Of a stretch of 64,000 nucleotides of DNA, positions 18,601 through 27,563 are shown piece after piece (positions within the stretch are counted from its first letter, which is position 1; the number at the start of each line of letters is the position of its first letter). The stretch comes from Leclercia adecarboxylata (GTDB lineage: Bacteria > Pseudomonadota > Gammaproteobacteria > Enterobacterales > Enterobacteriaceae). The translations under genes were made by a program, and so were the position numbers. The notes beneath the pieces are model-generated. The model did no database searches, had not been told where the DNA came from, and saw nothing but the letters and a program-made list of their open reading frames with translations. The stretch is from NCBI RefSeq assembly GCF_006171285.1, contig NZ_CP040889.1:3038001-3102000 (forward strand), written 5' to 3'.

Positions 18601-19539
18601 TCAGCCCAACCCCTTAATTTTGATAGGTTCTTCCTGATGCAAACGCGCCGCCGCCACGTCCGCCACCACCGACAGCGCCAGGGTGTTCGCATCCCGTGCC
18701 TGAGGGAAAATCCCAATCGGCGCCTTGATGCGCGCGATATCCGCCTCTTCCCAGCCCAGTTCAAGCAGCTTCTCGACCCGCCGCTGGTGGGTGCGACGGC
18801 TGCCGAGGGCACCGATATAAAAAGGTGCTGCCGTCAGGGCGGCCTCCAGCACCGGCAGCTCCTTATGCCCATCGTGCCAGAGCAAAATCACCGCCGTGTC
18901 GGCATCCATCGGTTCAACCCTGCGCGGGTTGCACTGAACCTCATACCCCGCCGCCTGGGCCACGCGTGCGGTGGCCTGCGCCTCCACTGAGCCCCCGTAA
19001 ATCAGTATCCGCACACTGGGGCGATAGCTCTGCTCAAAAACATCATCATTCCAGCCTGTCCGGGTTGTCCCGGGCACTGAGTGCAACGACTGCGACGGGG
19101 CGTGATAGCGCAATCCCACCGGTTTACGCTGCGCCAGGCTGTTCAATACCGCCAGTAGCGGCTGCACCGAGCGCAGTTTATGAATGTTCAGCGTAATCCC
19201 GCCGCCGCAGGGCAGCACGATGTCGAACCACGGCGATCCCTCGCCGTACTTCACCTGACGGTCTTTGCCGCTGGCGAGGGTCTCCAGCGCCTCGTAAGCG
19301 GCAGCGGACTCCACGCAGCCGCCGGAGACATAGCCGCAATATAAGCCGTCCTCGCGAACGGCCATCTGCGCCCCCAGCGGCCTGGCGGCACCGCCGCGGA
19401 TCTCCACCAGGGTCACCAGCGCCACCGCCATGCCTGCGTTTAACCCCTCCGCCGCGAAGCGCAGCACCGCCACGCTGTCGTCGGTGGCAAAGGCCTGTTC
19501 GGGGATAACTTGTTCTGTCAGCGCAGCGTGTTGCAGCAT
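18601..19539 (-). CDS. paoD: Molybdenum cofactor insertion chaperone PaoD (XdhC family)
   Basis: A 312-residue cytoplasmic protein of the XdhC/CoxI family. These proteins bind molybdopterin cytosine dinucleotide, help make its sulfurated form and load it into the large subunit of xanthine-oxidase-type enzymes. Seen here: FAAEGLNAGMAVALVTLV near the start, GYVSGGCVES (~residue 90) and the C-terminal Rossmann-like part with YIGALGSRRTHQRRVEKL and IKAPIGIFPQARDANTLALS. It is the last gene of paoABCD, 9 nt after paoC, the same order as in E. coli where PaoD is needed for active PaoABC. Confidence 0.92.
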   Translation of the reverse strand: MLQHAALTEQVIPEQAFATDDSVAVLRFAAEGLNAGMAVALVTLVEIRGGAARPLGAQMAVREDGLYCGYVSGGCVESAAAYEALETLASGKDRQVKYGEGSPWFDIVLPCGGGITLNIHKLRSVQPLLAVLNSLAQRKPVGLRYHAPSQSLHSVPGTTRTGWNDDVFEQSYRPSVRILIYGGSVEAQATARVAQAAGYEVQCNPRRVEPMDADTAVILLWHDGHKELPVLEAALTAAPFYIGALGSRRTHQRRVEKLLELGWEEADIARIKAPIGIFPQARDANTLALSVVADVAAARLHQEEPIKIKGLG

Positions 19540-19548
19540 CCTCTCTCC

Positions 19549-21747
19549 TTACACCACATCGGGTAGCGCTTCGATCAGCTTGTCCAGGGTGATGGGATAC
19601 TCCCGTACCCGCACGCCCGTGGCGTTATATACCGCATTGGCGATAGCCGCGCCCACGCCGCACAGCCCCAGTTCGCCCACCCCTTTGGCCTTCATGGGCG
19701 AGGAGATCGGGTCGGTGTCGTCGAGGAAAATGACCTTCTGCTCGGGGACATCGGCATGCACCGGCACTTCATACCCCGCCATGTCGTGATTGACGAAGTA
19801 CCCCAGCCGGGTATCGACGGCCAGCTCCTCCATCAGCGCCGCGCCGAGCCCCATGGTCATCGCGCCAATCACCTGGCTGCGGGCGGTTTTCGGGTTAAGA
19901 ATGCGGCCAGCCGCGCACACCGCCAGCATGCGCCGGACCCGCACTTCCCCCGTCGCCACGTCCACGGCCACCTCGATAAAGTGCCCGGCAAAGGTCGACT
20001 GCTGGTACTGCTTGTCCAGATCGCCAAACTCGATACTGTCTTCGGCGGTCAGCGTGCCGTTGGCGGCGGCCTCGCGAATCTCCGCGCTGCGCGTATCCTG
20101 GGCGATCTTACCGTCGCTAAATTGCGCCTGAGCGGGATCGAAACCGAGTTTCGTGGCGATGGTTTCACGCAGCTTTACGCAGGCGGCGTAAACCCCCGAG
20201 GTGGAGGTATTCGCCCCCCACTGTCCGCCTGAACCGGCCGACACCGGGAAGCTCGAATCCCCGAGGTGCACCGTCACGTTTTCCAGCGGCACGCCCAGCA
20301 TTTCCGCCGCCGTCTGGGCAATGATGGTGTAACTCCCGGTGCCGATGTCCGTCATGTCGGTTTCTACCGTCACCTTTCCGTCGGCGTCCAGATGCACCCG
20401 GGCGGCGGATTTTTCTAACAGGTTATTGCGAAAACCGGCCGCCATGCCGATGCCCACCAGCCATCGCCCGTCGCGGACCTGGCCTGGCGTCGCGTTGCGC
20501 TGCTTCCAGCCGAACTCCTCGGCCCCGGTACGCAGGCACTCAATCAGCTGACGACGGGAGAAGGGACGGCTGGGATCCGCCGGATCGACCTGCGTGTCAT
20601 TGAGGATGCGAAACTCAACCGGATCGACGCCCGCTTTTTCTGCCATCTCGTCGATGGCAATCTCCAGCGCCATCAGGCCCGGCGCTTCACCAGGGGCGCG
20701 CATGGCGTTGCCCTCGGGCAGATCCAGTTTTGCCAGCCGCAGGCCGGTATGACGATTTTCACCCGCGTAGAGCAGTTCGGTCTGCTGCACCGCCGTCTCC
20801 GGCGTGCCGCCGGGCAGATTGCCGGACCAGCTGTCATGGGCGATGGCGGTGATTTTCCCCGCCTTGTCAGTACCGATGCGAATGTGCTGAATGGTCGCCG
20901 GACGGTGAGTGGTGTTGTTAGGGATCGTCGGGCGCGCCAGCATCACCTTAACCGGACGCTTCACGGCCCGGGCCGCCAGCGCGGCCAGCAGGGCATCGCT
21001 TCGCAGGAACAGCTTGCCGCCAAAGCCCCCGCCGATATAGGGGGAGATGATGCGCACGTTCTCCTCGGGGATCTTCAGCGTCGCCGCCAGGTCGGTGCGA
21101 CACCATGCCACCATCTGATTGGAGGTCCAGAGCGTCACCTTATCGCCGTCCCAGACGGCCATAGAGGCGTGCGGCTCCATCGCCATATGGCTCTGATCGG
21201 GGGTGGTATAGGTAACGTCTAACTTCACCTCGGCGGCGCTAAAGGCGGCGTCAAAATCCCCGACGTTTTTGTCCGGGGTCTTCTCTGGCGGCTGGCTGAC
21301 GGCGGGTTTTTCCTCCGCCAGCGAGTACGCGCCCTGATCACGCCGGTACTGAACCTGCACCAGCGACGCCGCCGCCCGGGCCTGCTCAAAGGTCTCGGCC
21401 ACCACCAGCGCAACGGCCTGATGGTAGTGCTCGATCTTTGGCCCACCCAACAGTGTGGCCGCGTTGCGCTCACCTTTGCCGAGCGCGCCCGCGCTGCTGG
21501 CGGTGATCACCGTCAGCACGCCCGGCGCCTTTTTCGCGGCCTGGGTGTCGATGGTGGCGATCTCGCCTTTCGCGATGGCCGAGCCGACCACGTAGCCATA
21601 GGCCGCGTTGGGCGCGGTATCGTGCCATTCGTAGGCATAGTGCGCCTTGCCGGTGGTTTTTAACGGGCCGTCGATACGGTCATGAGGCTGTCCAACCACC
21701 TTCAACCGATCGATCGGGTTTTCCCCTGCCGGTTTCTCAAATTTCAT
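19549..21747 (-). CDS. paoC: Periplasmic aldehyde oxidoreductase, molybdenum-binding subunit PaoC
   Basis: A 732-residue large subunit, the same length as E. coli PaoC. It binds the MCD form of molybdenum cofactor and oxidises aromatic and other aldehydes. Visible blocks: [22 protein letters not shown] at the N-terminus, [13 protein letters not shown] (substrate/cofactor loop), [23 protein letters not shown] and the C-terminal [16 protein letters not shown] with the catalytic base Glu in GVGE. It has no signal peptide; it should be carried through the Tat system with PaoA. Start overlaps the end of paoB by 4 nt. Confidence 0.95.
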   Translation of the reverse strand: MKFEKPAGENPIDRLKVVGQPHDRIDGPLKTTGKAHYAYEWHDTAPNAAYGYVVGSAIAKGEIATIDTQAAKKAPGVLTVITASSAGALGKGERNAATLLGGPKIEHYHQAVALVVAETFEQARAAASLVQVQYRRDQGAYSLAEEKPAVSQPPEKTPDKNVGDFDAAFSAAEVKLDVTYTTPDQSHMAMEPHASMAVWDGDKVTLWTSNQMVAWCRTDLAATLKIPEENVRIISPYIGGGFGGKLFLRSDALLAALAARAVKRPVKVMLARPTIPNNTTHRPATIQHIRIGTDKAGKITAIAHDSWSGNLPGGTPETAVQQTELLYAGENRHTGLRLAKLDLPEGNAMRAPGEAPGLMALEIAIDEMAEKAGVDPVEFRILNDTQVDPADPSRPFSRRQLIECLRTGAEEFGWKQRNATPGQVRDGRWLVGIGMAAGFRNNLLEKSAARVHLDADGKVTVETDMTDIGTGSYTIIAQTAAEMLGVPLENVTVHLGDSSFPVSAGSGGQWGANTSTSGVYAACVKLRETIATKLGFDPAQAQFSDGKIAQDTRSAEIREAAANGTLTAEDSIEFGDLDKQYQQSTFAGHFIEVAVDVATGEVRVRRMLAVCAAGRILNPKTARSQVIGAMTMGLGAALMEELAVDTRLGYFVNHDMAGYEVPVHADVPEQKVIFLDDTDPISSPMKAKGVGELGLCGVGAAIANAVYNATGVRVREYPITLDKLIEALPDVV

Positions 21748-22700
21748 ACCTGAGCCCTCGCTTCTGTCAGCACGGAGGCAAGCGTTCGCTTCGCCAGGGT
21801 AAGTTTGAATCTGTTTTCAGGCGTCGGATGCGCGTCGGCAAACAACGCGTCATACACCGCCTGCGCCCCCTGCGCGACCTGCGCATCGGCCTGCGCCACC
21901 CGCCAGGGTTTATGCGCCACGCCGCCCATCGCGACGCGACCGGTTCCGTCCGGCTGGACAATCGCCGCCACCGACACCAGCGCGAAGGCGTAGGAGGCGC
22001 GATCGCGGACCTTACGGTAAATGTGCTGCCCAGCCACCGGCGGCGGCAGACTGACGGCGGTAATCAACTCGCCGGACGTCAGGACGGTCTCGATATGGGG
22101 CGTTTTCCCCGGAGCGCGATAAAAGTCGGCGATTGGAATGTTGCGCGCTTTTCCGTCCGCGTTGATGGTTTCCACCACCGCGTCCAGCAGCCGCATCGCC
22201 ACGGGCATGTCGCCAGGATGGGTGGCGATACAGGCTTCGCTGCTTGCTACCACCGCATGCTGGCGGCTAAACCCTTCCAGCGCCGCGCAGCCGCTGCCGG
22301 GAAGACGCTTATTGCAGGGCTGGTTAGTGTCGTAAAAGTAGGGGCAGCGGGTGCGCTGGAGAAGATTGCCCGCCGTGGTGGCCTGGTTGCGCAGCTGTCC
22401 GGAGGCCCCGGCCAGCAGCGCCCGGGAGAGCACGGCATAGTCACGGCGCACGCGCTCATCGGCGGCCAGATCGGTATTACGCACCAGGGCACCGATGCGC
22501 AGCCCGCCCTCGTCGGTAGCGTCAATCTTATCCAGCCCCAGGCCGTTCACGTCGATCAGATGGGTGGGGGTCTCAATTTCCAGCTTCATCAGATCCAGCA
22601 GATTAGTGCCGCCAGCGATAAATTTCGCGCCAGGGGTGCGCCGGGCGCTGGCCGCCGCCTCGGCCGGGGTTTGTACCCGTTCATAGGTGAAGGCTTTCAT
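21744..22700 (-). CDS. paoB: Periplasmic aldehyde oxidoreductase, FAD-binding subunit PaoB
   Basis: A 318-residue medium subunit (E. coli PaoB is also 318). The FAD site is read as [17 protein letters not shown] (residues ~31-47) and [21 protein letters not shown] (~95-115). Cysteines in [21 protein letters not shown] and nearby fit the additional [4Fe-4S] cluster found in PaoB-type FAD subunits but not in typical xanthine dehydrogenases. It carries electrons between the molybdenum/iron-sulfur centres and FAD. It overlaps both neighbours by 4 nt (ATGA), a sign of translational coupling. Confidence 0.94.
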   Translation of the reverse strand: MKAFTYERVQTPAEAAASARRTPGAKFIAGGTNLLDLMKLEIETPTHLIDVNGLGLDKIDATDEGGLRIGALVRNTDLAADERVRRDYAVLSRALLAGASGQLRNQATTAGNLLQRTRCPYFYDTNQPCNKRLPGSGCAALEGFSRQHAVVASSEACIATHPGDMPVAMRLLDAVVETINADGKARNIPIADFYRAPGKTPHIETVLTSGELITAVSLPPPVAGQHIYRKVRDRASYAFALVSVAAIVQPDGTGRVAMGGVAHKPWRVAQADAQVAQGAQAVYDALFADAHPTPENRFKLTLAKRTLASVLTEARAQV

Positions 22701-23371
22701 GATTTCTTCCCTCCGGCGACGTCTTCAATGGCGGCGAGGATGTTGGCGTACGCGCCGCAGCGGCAGATGTTGCCGCTCATGCGCTCGCGGATCTCCTGGG
22801 CGCTCATTTCGGGAGGGGAGACCAGATCGAGGGTCACATGGCTGGGGATGCCCGCTTCAATCTCTTTCAGCACCGCCACCGAGGAGCAGATTTGCCCCGG
22901 CGTGCAGTAGCCGCACTGATAACCATCGTGTTCGACAAACGCCGCCTGCATCGGATGCAGATTGTCCGGCGTGCCCAGCCCCTCGATGGTGGTGATATCG
23001 GCGTTCTGGTGCATCACGGCCAGGGTGAGACAGGAATTGATCCTGCGCCCGTCAACGATAACGGTGCAGGCGCCGCACTGCCCGTGGTCGCAGCCTTTTT
23101 TGGTGCCGGTCAGGTGCAGGTTCTCGCGCAGGGCATCCAGCAGGGTGGTGCGGGTATCCACCTCCAGCTGCTGCTGCTCGCCGTTGACGCGAAACGTCAC
23201 CGGCATCATCTCCGGCGCGGGCGTGACGGCGGGTTGACCCTCGGCCAGCGCGCCACAAGGGTAAACCGCCGCGGTTGCCGCCGCTGCGGCGCTGACTTTT
23301 ATCAGATCCCGACGGGACAGGCTGAAGTCGTGTGATCGTCCATCATCAGGGTATTCGCCTTGGTTGCTCAT
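22697..23371 (-). CDS. paoA: Periplasmic aldehyde oxidoreductase, 2Fe-2S subunit PaoA
   Basis: A 224-residue small subunit with a Tat signal peptide: twin arginine Arg20-Arg21 in LSRRDLIKV followed by an alanine-rich hydrophobic stretch. The plant-ferredoxin-type [2Fe-2S] motif is [15 protein letters not shown] and the second cluster uses [10 protein letters not shown] and NICRCGAY. The Tat signal should export the assembled heterotrimer PaoABC after MCD loading. First gene of the operon, with GGAGG upstream of the ATG. The operon is GC-rich compared with the AT-rich PTS region on its left. Confidence 0.95.
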   Translation of the reverse strand: MSNQGEYPDDGRSHDFSLSRRDLIKVSAAAAATAAVYPCGALAEGQPAVTPAPEMMPVTFRVNGEQQQLEVDTRTTLLDALRENLHLTGTKKGCDHGQCGACTVIVDGRRINSCLTLAVMHQNADITTIEGLGTPDNLHPMQAAFVEHDGYQCGYCTPGQICSSVAVLKEIEAGIPSHVTLDLVSPPEMSAQEIRERMSGNICRCGAYANILAAIEDVAGGKKS

Positions 23372-23487
23372 GCCAGGCCTCCGGTATTTAAGGGGATAAA
23401 AGTGAAAGAGGGTGCGACTGTGTCGTCTGTTTTTTAAACGTTAAGCATAGTCGGCGATGTGAGCAGGATTATTCTTAAATCGTGGAT

Positions 23488-23521
23488 GCCATGCGCCAGA
23501 AGGAATTATCAGGCGCATGGC
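23488..23521 (-). terminator. Hairpin downstream of the GH88 gene
   Basis: GCCATGCGCC and GGCGCATGGC form a perfect 10-bp stem with a 14-nt loop, starting 11 nt after the GH88 stop. The minus strand then reads ATCCACGATT, without a T-run. It separates the GH88 operon from the paoA promoter region. Confidence 0.5.
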
Positions 23522-23531
23522 CGGTGAGCGG

Positions 23532-24737
23532 TTACCAGTATCTCGTCCAGGTCTGGCGAACCCGGGTCAGCAGCTCGAGGTAGTAATAATCACCCCAGCT
23601 ACAGCACTCATCCACGCCAATACCGGCGGGCATGTGATAAACCGAATGCTTCAGCAATCCTTCACACGGATCCTCGTCATCCGCCAGATAGTTCTCCGTA
23701 AGCGACTGGACGATCCGCAGCGCCATCTCCTCATAATGGGCCCGATGTTCATCCAGCACCGGCAGCGCGTTAACCAGCTCAAGCAGGCCGCAGGCGGCGA
23801 TAGCTGCCGCCGAACTGTCGCGCACGGCATCGGTGCCCAGCAGGGCCAGATCCCAGTGGCAGACATCATCTTCCGGCAGACGATTGATAAAGTAGTGCGC
23901 CAGGCTGCGGGTCAGGTCTACCAGAGGCTTATCGCCGGTGTAGAGATAGCTGAGCATAAACCCATAGATGGCCCATGCCTGGCCGCGGGACCAGCATGAC
24001 GTATCGCTATGGCCCTGATGGGTATCACCAAAACGCGGCTCGCCGGTCGTCACGTCCATGTAAAATGTGTGGAAGGTCGAGGCATCCGGGCGGACGATGT
24101 ATTTTGCCGCCTGCTGCGCATGAGCCGCTGCGGCTTCGGCGTAGCGCGCATCGCCGGTCTGCTCGCTGGCCCAGTACAGAAGCGGCAGGTTCATATTGCA
24201 GTCAATGATCATCCGTCCCTGCTGCGCCGGATCGTTCAGGTTGCCCCAGGCCTGGATGATCCCGGCGACGGGGTGGTAGCGCTCCATCAGAATATCAGCC
24301 GCCTGGAGCGCGACCCGGCGGGCGGTCTCATTCCCCGTTAAGCGCCAGGCGTTAACGCAGGAGAGGGAGTAGAGAAACCCCAGATCGTGGGTGGCCGTTT
24401 CAATGCGCTGCGCCAGTCGCGAGGCGAAAGAGGGCAGATAGCGCTCCGCCGCCTGGCGGTATTTATCCTCCCCGGTCAACTCCCAGGCTAGCCACAGCTG
24501 ACCGGTCCAGAAGCTGGTGGTCCATTGCGTATTGTCTGAAGGGGTCCATTTTCCCCCTTCGCAGGCTTCGTTAGGGAATTTATCTCCCATCAGGGCCATC
24601 GTTTTGTCCAGCTTAGGCGTGATGCGGGTTATCGCCTCATCCAGCTTGCGGCGCAGCTGCAGGCGATCGACCTGATGCAGTTCCACAGGGCGCAGTGACT
24701 CGGTCACGACATTTGCAGTGACAGCAGAACGAATCAT
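23532..24737 (-). CDS. GH88 unsaturated glucuronyl hydrolase
   Basis: A 401-residue (alpha/alpha)6-barrel glycosidase, predicted cytoplasmic. The two catalytic aspartates of unsaturated glucuronyl hydrolases are present: Asp118 in ATHDLGFLYS and Asp179 in MIIDCNMNLPLLYW, spaced by 61 residues as in the characterised Bacillus enzyme (Asp88 and Asp149). The enzyme hydrates and cleaves a 4,5-unsaturated uronic acid from the non-reducing end of oligosaccharides produced by polysaccharide lyases. No lyase gene is in the window. It follows the oligosaccharide permease by 14 nt, so the pair should import and split an unsaturated uronide oligosaccharide. GAGGAC precedes the ATG. Confidence 0.85.
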   Translation of the reverse strand: MIRSAVTANVVTESLRPVELHQVDRLQLRRKLDEAITRITPKLDKTMALMGDKFPNEACEGGKWTPSDNTQWTTSFWTGQLWLAWELTGEDKYRQAAERYLPSFASRLAQRIETATHDLGFLYSLSCVNAWRLTGNETARRVALQAADILMERYHPVAGIIQAWGNLNDPAQQGRMIIDCNMNLPLLYWASEQTGDARYAEAAAAHAQQAAKYIVRPDASTFHTFYMDVTTGEPRFGDTHQGHSDTSCWSRGQAWAIYGFMLSYLYTGDKPLVDLTRSLAHYFINRLPEDDVCHWDLALLGTDAVRDSSAAAIAACGLLELVNALPVLDEHRAHYEEMALRIVQSLTENYLADDEDPCEGLLKHSVYHMPAGIGVDECCSWGDYYYLELLTRVRQTWTRYW

Positions 24738-24751
24738 ATTTTGTCCTCAGA

Positions 24752-26035
24752 TTAGTGTTTTACCGGCTCGACCGGGGTAGGTTTCAGTTCAGGGGAAAAG
24801 GTGTCGGTCAGGCCACGTTGAGACGTGCAGGGCGAAAGGGTAAAGGCGGAGATCAGGGTAAACAGCAGGGCGCAGCCGCCCATCATCAGGTAGGTGTGCT
24901 CAAAGCCGATTGTCTCATACAGGTAGCCCGCAGGCGGTGCCACCACCACGGAGCCGACGTAGACCATCGCCTGATAGCCCAGCAGATACATGGTGGCATT
25001 CACTTTTTTATGGAAATGCTCGGCGATGTATTTGAAAACCGAAATCAGCAGCAGGGCAATTTCCACGCCATACAGCGGCTTGATAATCGAGATCATCAGC
25101 GGATCGGAGGTCAGCCCCGAGGCAATCAGGCGTATTCCCACCACCAGGCCGCACAGCAACAGCCCTTTTTTGGCGCCGTAATGGTTCACCAGCGCGGGGA
25201 TAAACATCATCATCAGGAATTCGATCCCGGCCTGCAGGGTACCCAGATAGCCGTACCACGCATTGCCCTGCTGTTTCGTTTCGAAAAAGGAGACGAAGTA
25301 ACGCGGGAACTGCTGCTCGGCGACAAACATCATCCACGCCACCCCGGCCACATAGAGGCTGAACATCCAGAACTTCTGGTACTTCAGGAGCGAAATCACA
25401 TCGGCAAAGACAATGCGGTTGTCGGCAATGACGTTGTTATTACGCAGCTGTTCGTCGCCAATTTTAAGGCTCATCAGCACCAGCAGCATCACCACGGAGG
25501 TCCCGCTGCTGACAAGAAAGTTCGCCAGCGGGGTGATGTTAAACAGCACGCCGGAGACCGACGCTGCCAGCGCCCAGCCTAATGATCCCCACATGCGGAA
25601 CCGGCCAAACTCCAGGCTATACAGACGACTAAAGCGATCGGCGTAGGATTCCGCGGCCGCGACACCGGCATACCAGCCGAGGCTCAGCCAGAACGCGCCG
25701 ACGATAATGCCGATGGTGGTATGGGTTAACAGCAGCGGCTGGTAGACCGTGACAAAAAACGGTGCCATCAGGGCCGAGATGGCGCAGACAAAATAGAGCA
25801 ACCACTTGCTCATGCCTATTTTATCCATGATGTAGCCGTAAACCGGTTTAAGGATCACCGCAAAGGCACCGTTAATCGCAAATACGCTGCCAATGGTGAT
25901 GCTGTCTAATCCCACTTTCTGGCTCAGCCATAAGGCATATAAACCAAAGCTCGATGACCAGGTAAAAAAATAGAGAAAAATAAAACCACTCATTTTTATT
26001 TGTGCGGTACGAACGGATGAGGATAGCGTCATCAT
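24752..26035 (-). CDS. Oligosaccharide:H+ symporter (LacY-type MFS permease)
   Basis: A 427-residue, twelve-span permease of the oligosaccharide/H+ symporter family that includes LacY, RafB and CscB. The N-terminal segment MSGFIFLYFFTWSSSFGLYALWL, the loop KPVYGYIMDKIGMSKWLL and FGRFRMWGSLGWALAAS (~residue 140) match the family pattern. Start: AGGAGAG precedes the double ATG at 26035. First gene of a two-gene operon with the GH88 enzyme, so its substrate is probably a short oligosaccharide with an unsaturated uronic acid at its non-reducing end. Divergent from the AraC-type regulator, with a good CRP site between. Confidence 0.85.
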   Translation of the reverse strand: MMTLSSSVRTAQIKMSGFIFLYFFTWSSSFGLYALWLSQKVGLDSITIGSVFAINGAFAVILKPVYGYIMDKIGMSKWLLYFVCAISALMAPFFVTVYQPLLLTHTTIGIIVGAFWLSLGWYAGVAAAESYADRFSRLYSLEFGRFRMWGSLGWALAASVSGVLFNITPLANFLVSSGTSVVMLLVLMSLKIGDEQLRNNNVIADNRIVFADVISLLKYQKFWMFSLYVAGVAWMMFVAEQQFPRYFVSFFETKQQGNAWYGYLGTLQAGIEFLMMMFIPALVNHYGAKKGLLLCGLVVGIRLIASGLTSDPLMISIIKPLYGVEIALLLISVFKYIAEHFHKKVNATMYLLGYQAMVYVGSVVVAPPAGYLYETIGFEHTYLMMGGCALLFTLISAFTLSPCTSQRGLTDTFSPELKPTPVEPVKH

Positions 26036-26119
26036 TATCTCTCCTGATTACTCATTTATTTTATTGCGTGTGGCGGGCACACGGTGAGCGAATCCTGGTG
26101 GATTTTCCGCTTTTCTCCG

Positions 26120-26135
26120 AGTGAGCCACTTCACA
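26120..26135. promoter_or_regulatory. CRP-binding site between the permease and AraC regulator
   Basis: AGTGA-GCCACT-TCACA differs from the consensus TGTGA-N6-TCACA at one position. It is about 85 nt from the permease start and 100 nt from the regulator start. A second palindrome, CGTGTG-GCGGG-CACACG at 26067-26083, is closer to the permease and may be an operator. Confidence 0.55.
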
Positions 26136-26235
26136 AAAACTATCCGTTATTTAAATAAAGTTGGATTTAAGCCCGTACACGGCAATATTTTATAAATCAT
26201 GGCCTAAAAACTTAATTCTGTTGCTGTGAGGAAAA

Positions 26236-27108
26236 ATGCAGGAACGACAATTAATGGAGCGCATCGCGCTAAATGACGACGTCATGGCGCTCTATCGTCC
26301 GCGCGGCTCCAGCGCCATGTATTACCACTGGCACCAGTGCGTTGAGTTTCTGTATGTCTCAGAAGGCTACGGCATTGTGGTGGTCGATAACCGCCATTAC
26401 ACCGCGCGGCCCGGACGGCTGTTTATCTTTCCGCCTTTCCGGCTGCACAAGGTGCACGTCGAAGCGAGCGACAGTAATCGCTACTACCGCACCACCATGC
26501 ATATTGAGCAATCGTCGGTGATTGCTGCCCTGCGGGATTTCCCCCGCCATCAGGCGCAGTTTGCCGCCCTGGCCGACAGCAACGTGCCTGCGCAGGTGTA
26601 CGATCTCAGCGAACACGCCCAGATGATGGGGTGCATTCTGGATCGGTATTGCGGGCAGGGCAGCGGCAATCAAACGGAAGCCAGCGAGGTGGCGTTTCTG
26701 GTGATGCAGATAATGGCCTTTCTGCCCGCACAGCCGCAGACGCCCGTTCAGCAACAACATTCCGTGGCGGCGCAGATCATGCAGTGGGTGGAGGATCATT
26801 ATCAGGAGAAGTTTTCCCTGGACGATCTGGCCAGCGCTATCGGCCTGTCGCGCAGCTACACGTCGCGGATCTTCCGTCAACAAACCGGCGGCAGCATTCA
26901 CGAATACCTGCTCACCCGGCGCATCAAGAAAAGCTGTGATTTATTGCGAATGTCGCCGTTAAGCATCAACGGGATTGCCGAAAAGGTGGGGTTTACCGAG
27001 ATGACGTATTTCATTACCTGCTTCAAAAAGCGGATTGGGCAGACGCCATTACAGTACCGCAAGCAGCATCTGGCTCCGGATGCACGTCAGGAGCACGATG
27101 AGGCATGA
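26236..27108 (+). CDS. AraC-family transcriptional regulator of the GH88/permease operon
   Basis: A 290-residue regulator. The N-terminal half is a cupin-like sensing domain (YYHWHQCVEFLYVSEGYGIVVV near residue 30, ARPGRLFIFPP near 57). The C-terminal half (~190-285) has two helix-turn-helix motifs: DDLASAIGLSRSYTSRIFRQ and INGIAEKVGFTEMTYFITCFKKRIGQTPLQYR, the AraC signature. A GAGG site precedes the ATG. It is divergent from the permease/GH88 operon and most likely activates it on binding a sugar. Confidence 0.9.
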   Translation: MQERQLMERIALNDDVMALYRPRGSSAMYYHWHQCVEFLYVSEGYGIVVVDNRHYTARPGRLFIFPPFRLHKVHVEASDSNRYYRTTMHIEQSSVIAALRDFPRHQAQFAALADSNVPAQVYDLSEHAQMMGCILDRYCGQGSGNQTEASEVAFLVMQIMAFLPAQPQTPVQQQHSVAAQIMQWVEDHYQEKFSLDDLASAIGLSRSYTSRIFRQQTGGSIHEYLLTRRIKKSCDLLRMSPLSINGIAEKVGFTEMTYFITCFKKRIGQTPLQYRKQHLAPDARQEHDEA

Positions 27109-27248
27109 CCGCCATGGTAAATCCCCTCAGGATCCGTAAAGTTTATCGACCATCTTCAAAAATTTTTTTACTTTCAAAACTGCTTTTTAATTTGATTTAT
27201 GGAGCGTAATATCCACACCAGTTATGTTGATTAGGATAATTCTCAAGG

Positions 27249-27515
27249 ATGAGCCGCTCAAATACCCTTTTTATCGACGGACATAAAGCCCTGGTGACCT
27301 ACGATCCGGTGATTGATATGTTCCGTGGTGTGTTTCTGAATACCAGAAGTGAAGCGCGCTTTATGGCGCGAGATGTGCAGGAGCTGAAGATCGCCGCCCG
27401 GGATGCGCTGGACAGCTATCTCAACACCTGCAATATCACCGGTGTACAACCCTTCCAGCAGCGATCCCTGCGGCCTTTGATGGCGCTACAGCGGCTTAAA
27501 GCTATTCTGCATTGA
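27249..27515 (+). CDS. Orphan HicB-like small protein
   Basis: An 88-residue protein. Residues ~10-65 fit the HicB partial RNase-H fold: a strand ALVTYDPVIDMFRGVFLNTR, an acidic turn, then ARDVQELKIAARDALDSYLNTCNITG, the helix that follows in HicB antitoxins. It lacks the C-terminal helix-turn-helix or ribbon seen in many HicB proteins and ends in a basic tail. No HicA toxin frame is seen on either side, so a toxin partner is missing or the protein has another role. The AAGG ribosome-like sequence touches the ATG directly, which is unusually close. Product prediction is moderate. Confidence 0.6.
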   Translation: MSRSNTLFIDGHKALVTYDPVIDMFRGVFLNTRSEARFMARDVQELKIAARDALDSYLNTCNITGVQPFQQRSLRPLMALQRLKAILH

Positions 27516-27531
27516 TCCCTTCCGGCTGCTG

Positions 27532-27558
27532 GCCTGCCTGATTTTCCGTCAGGCAGGC
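27532..27558. terminator. Bidirectional terminator hairpin
   Basis: GCCTGCCTGA and TCAGGCAGGC form a perfect 10-bp stem with a 7-nt loop, exactly between the convergent HicB-like and GH15 genes. The flank on the plus strand is AAGGGCTATTT, with only a weak T-run. Confidence 0.55.
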
Positions 27559-27563
27559 AAGGG

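Noticed and set aside
21828..22910. A 360-codon open frame on the plus strand
   Set aside because: It runs opposite paoB and the end of paoA and is an artefact of their GC-rich codons.
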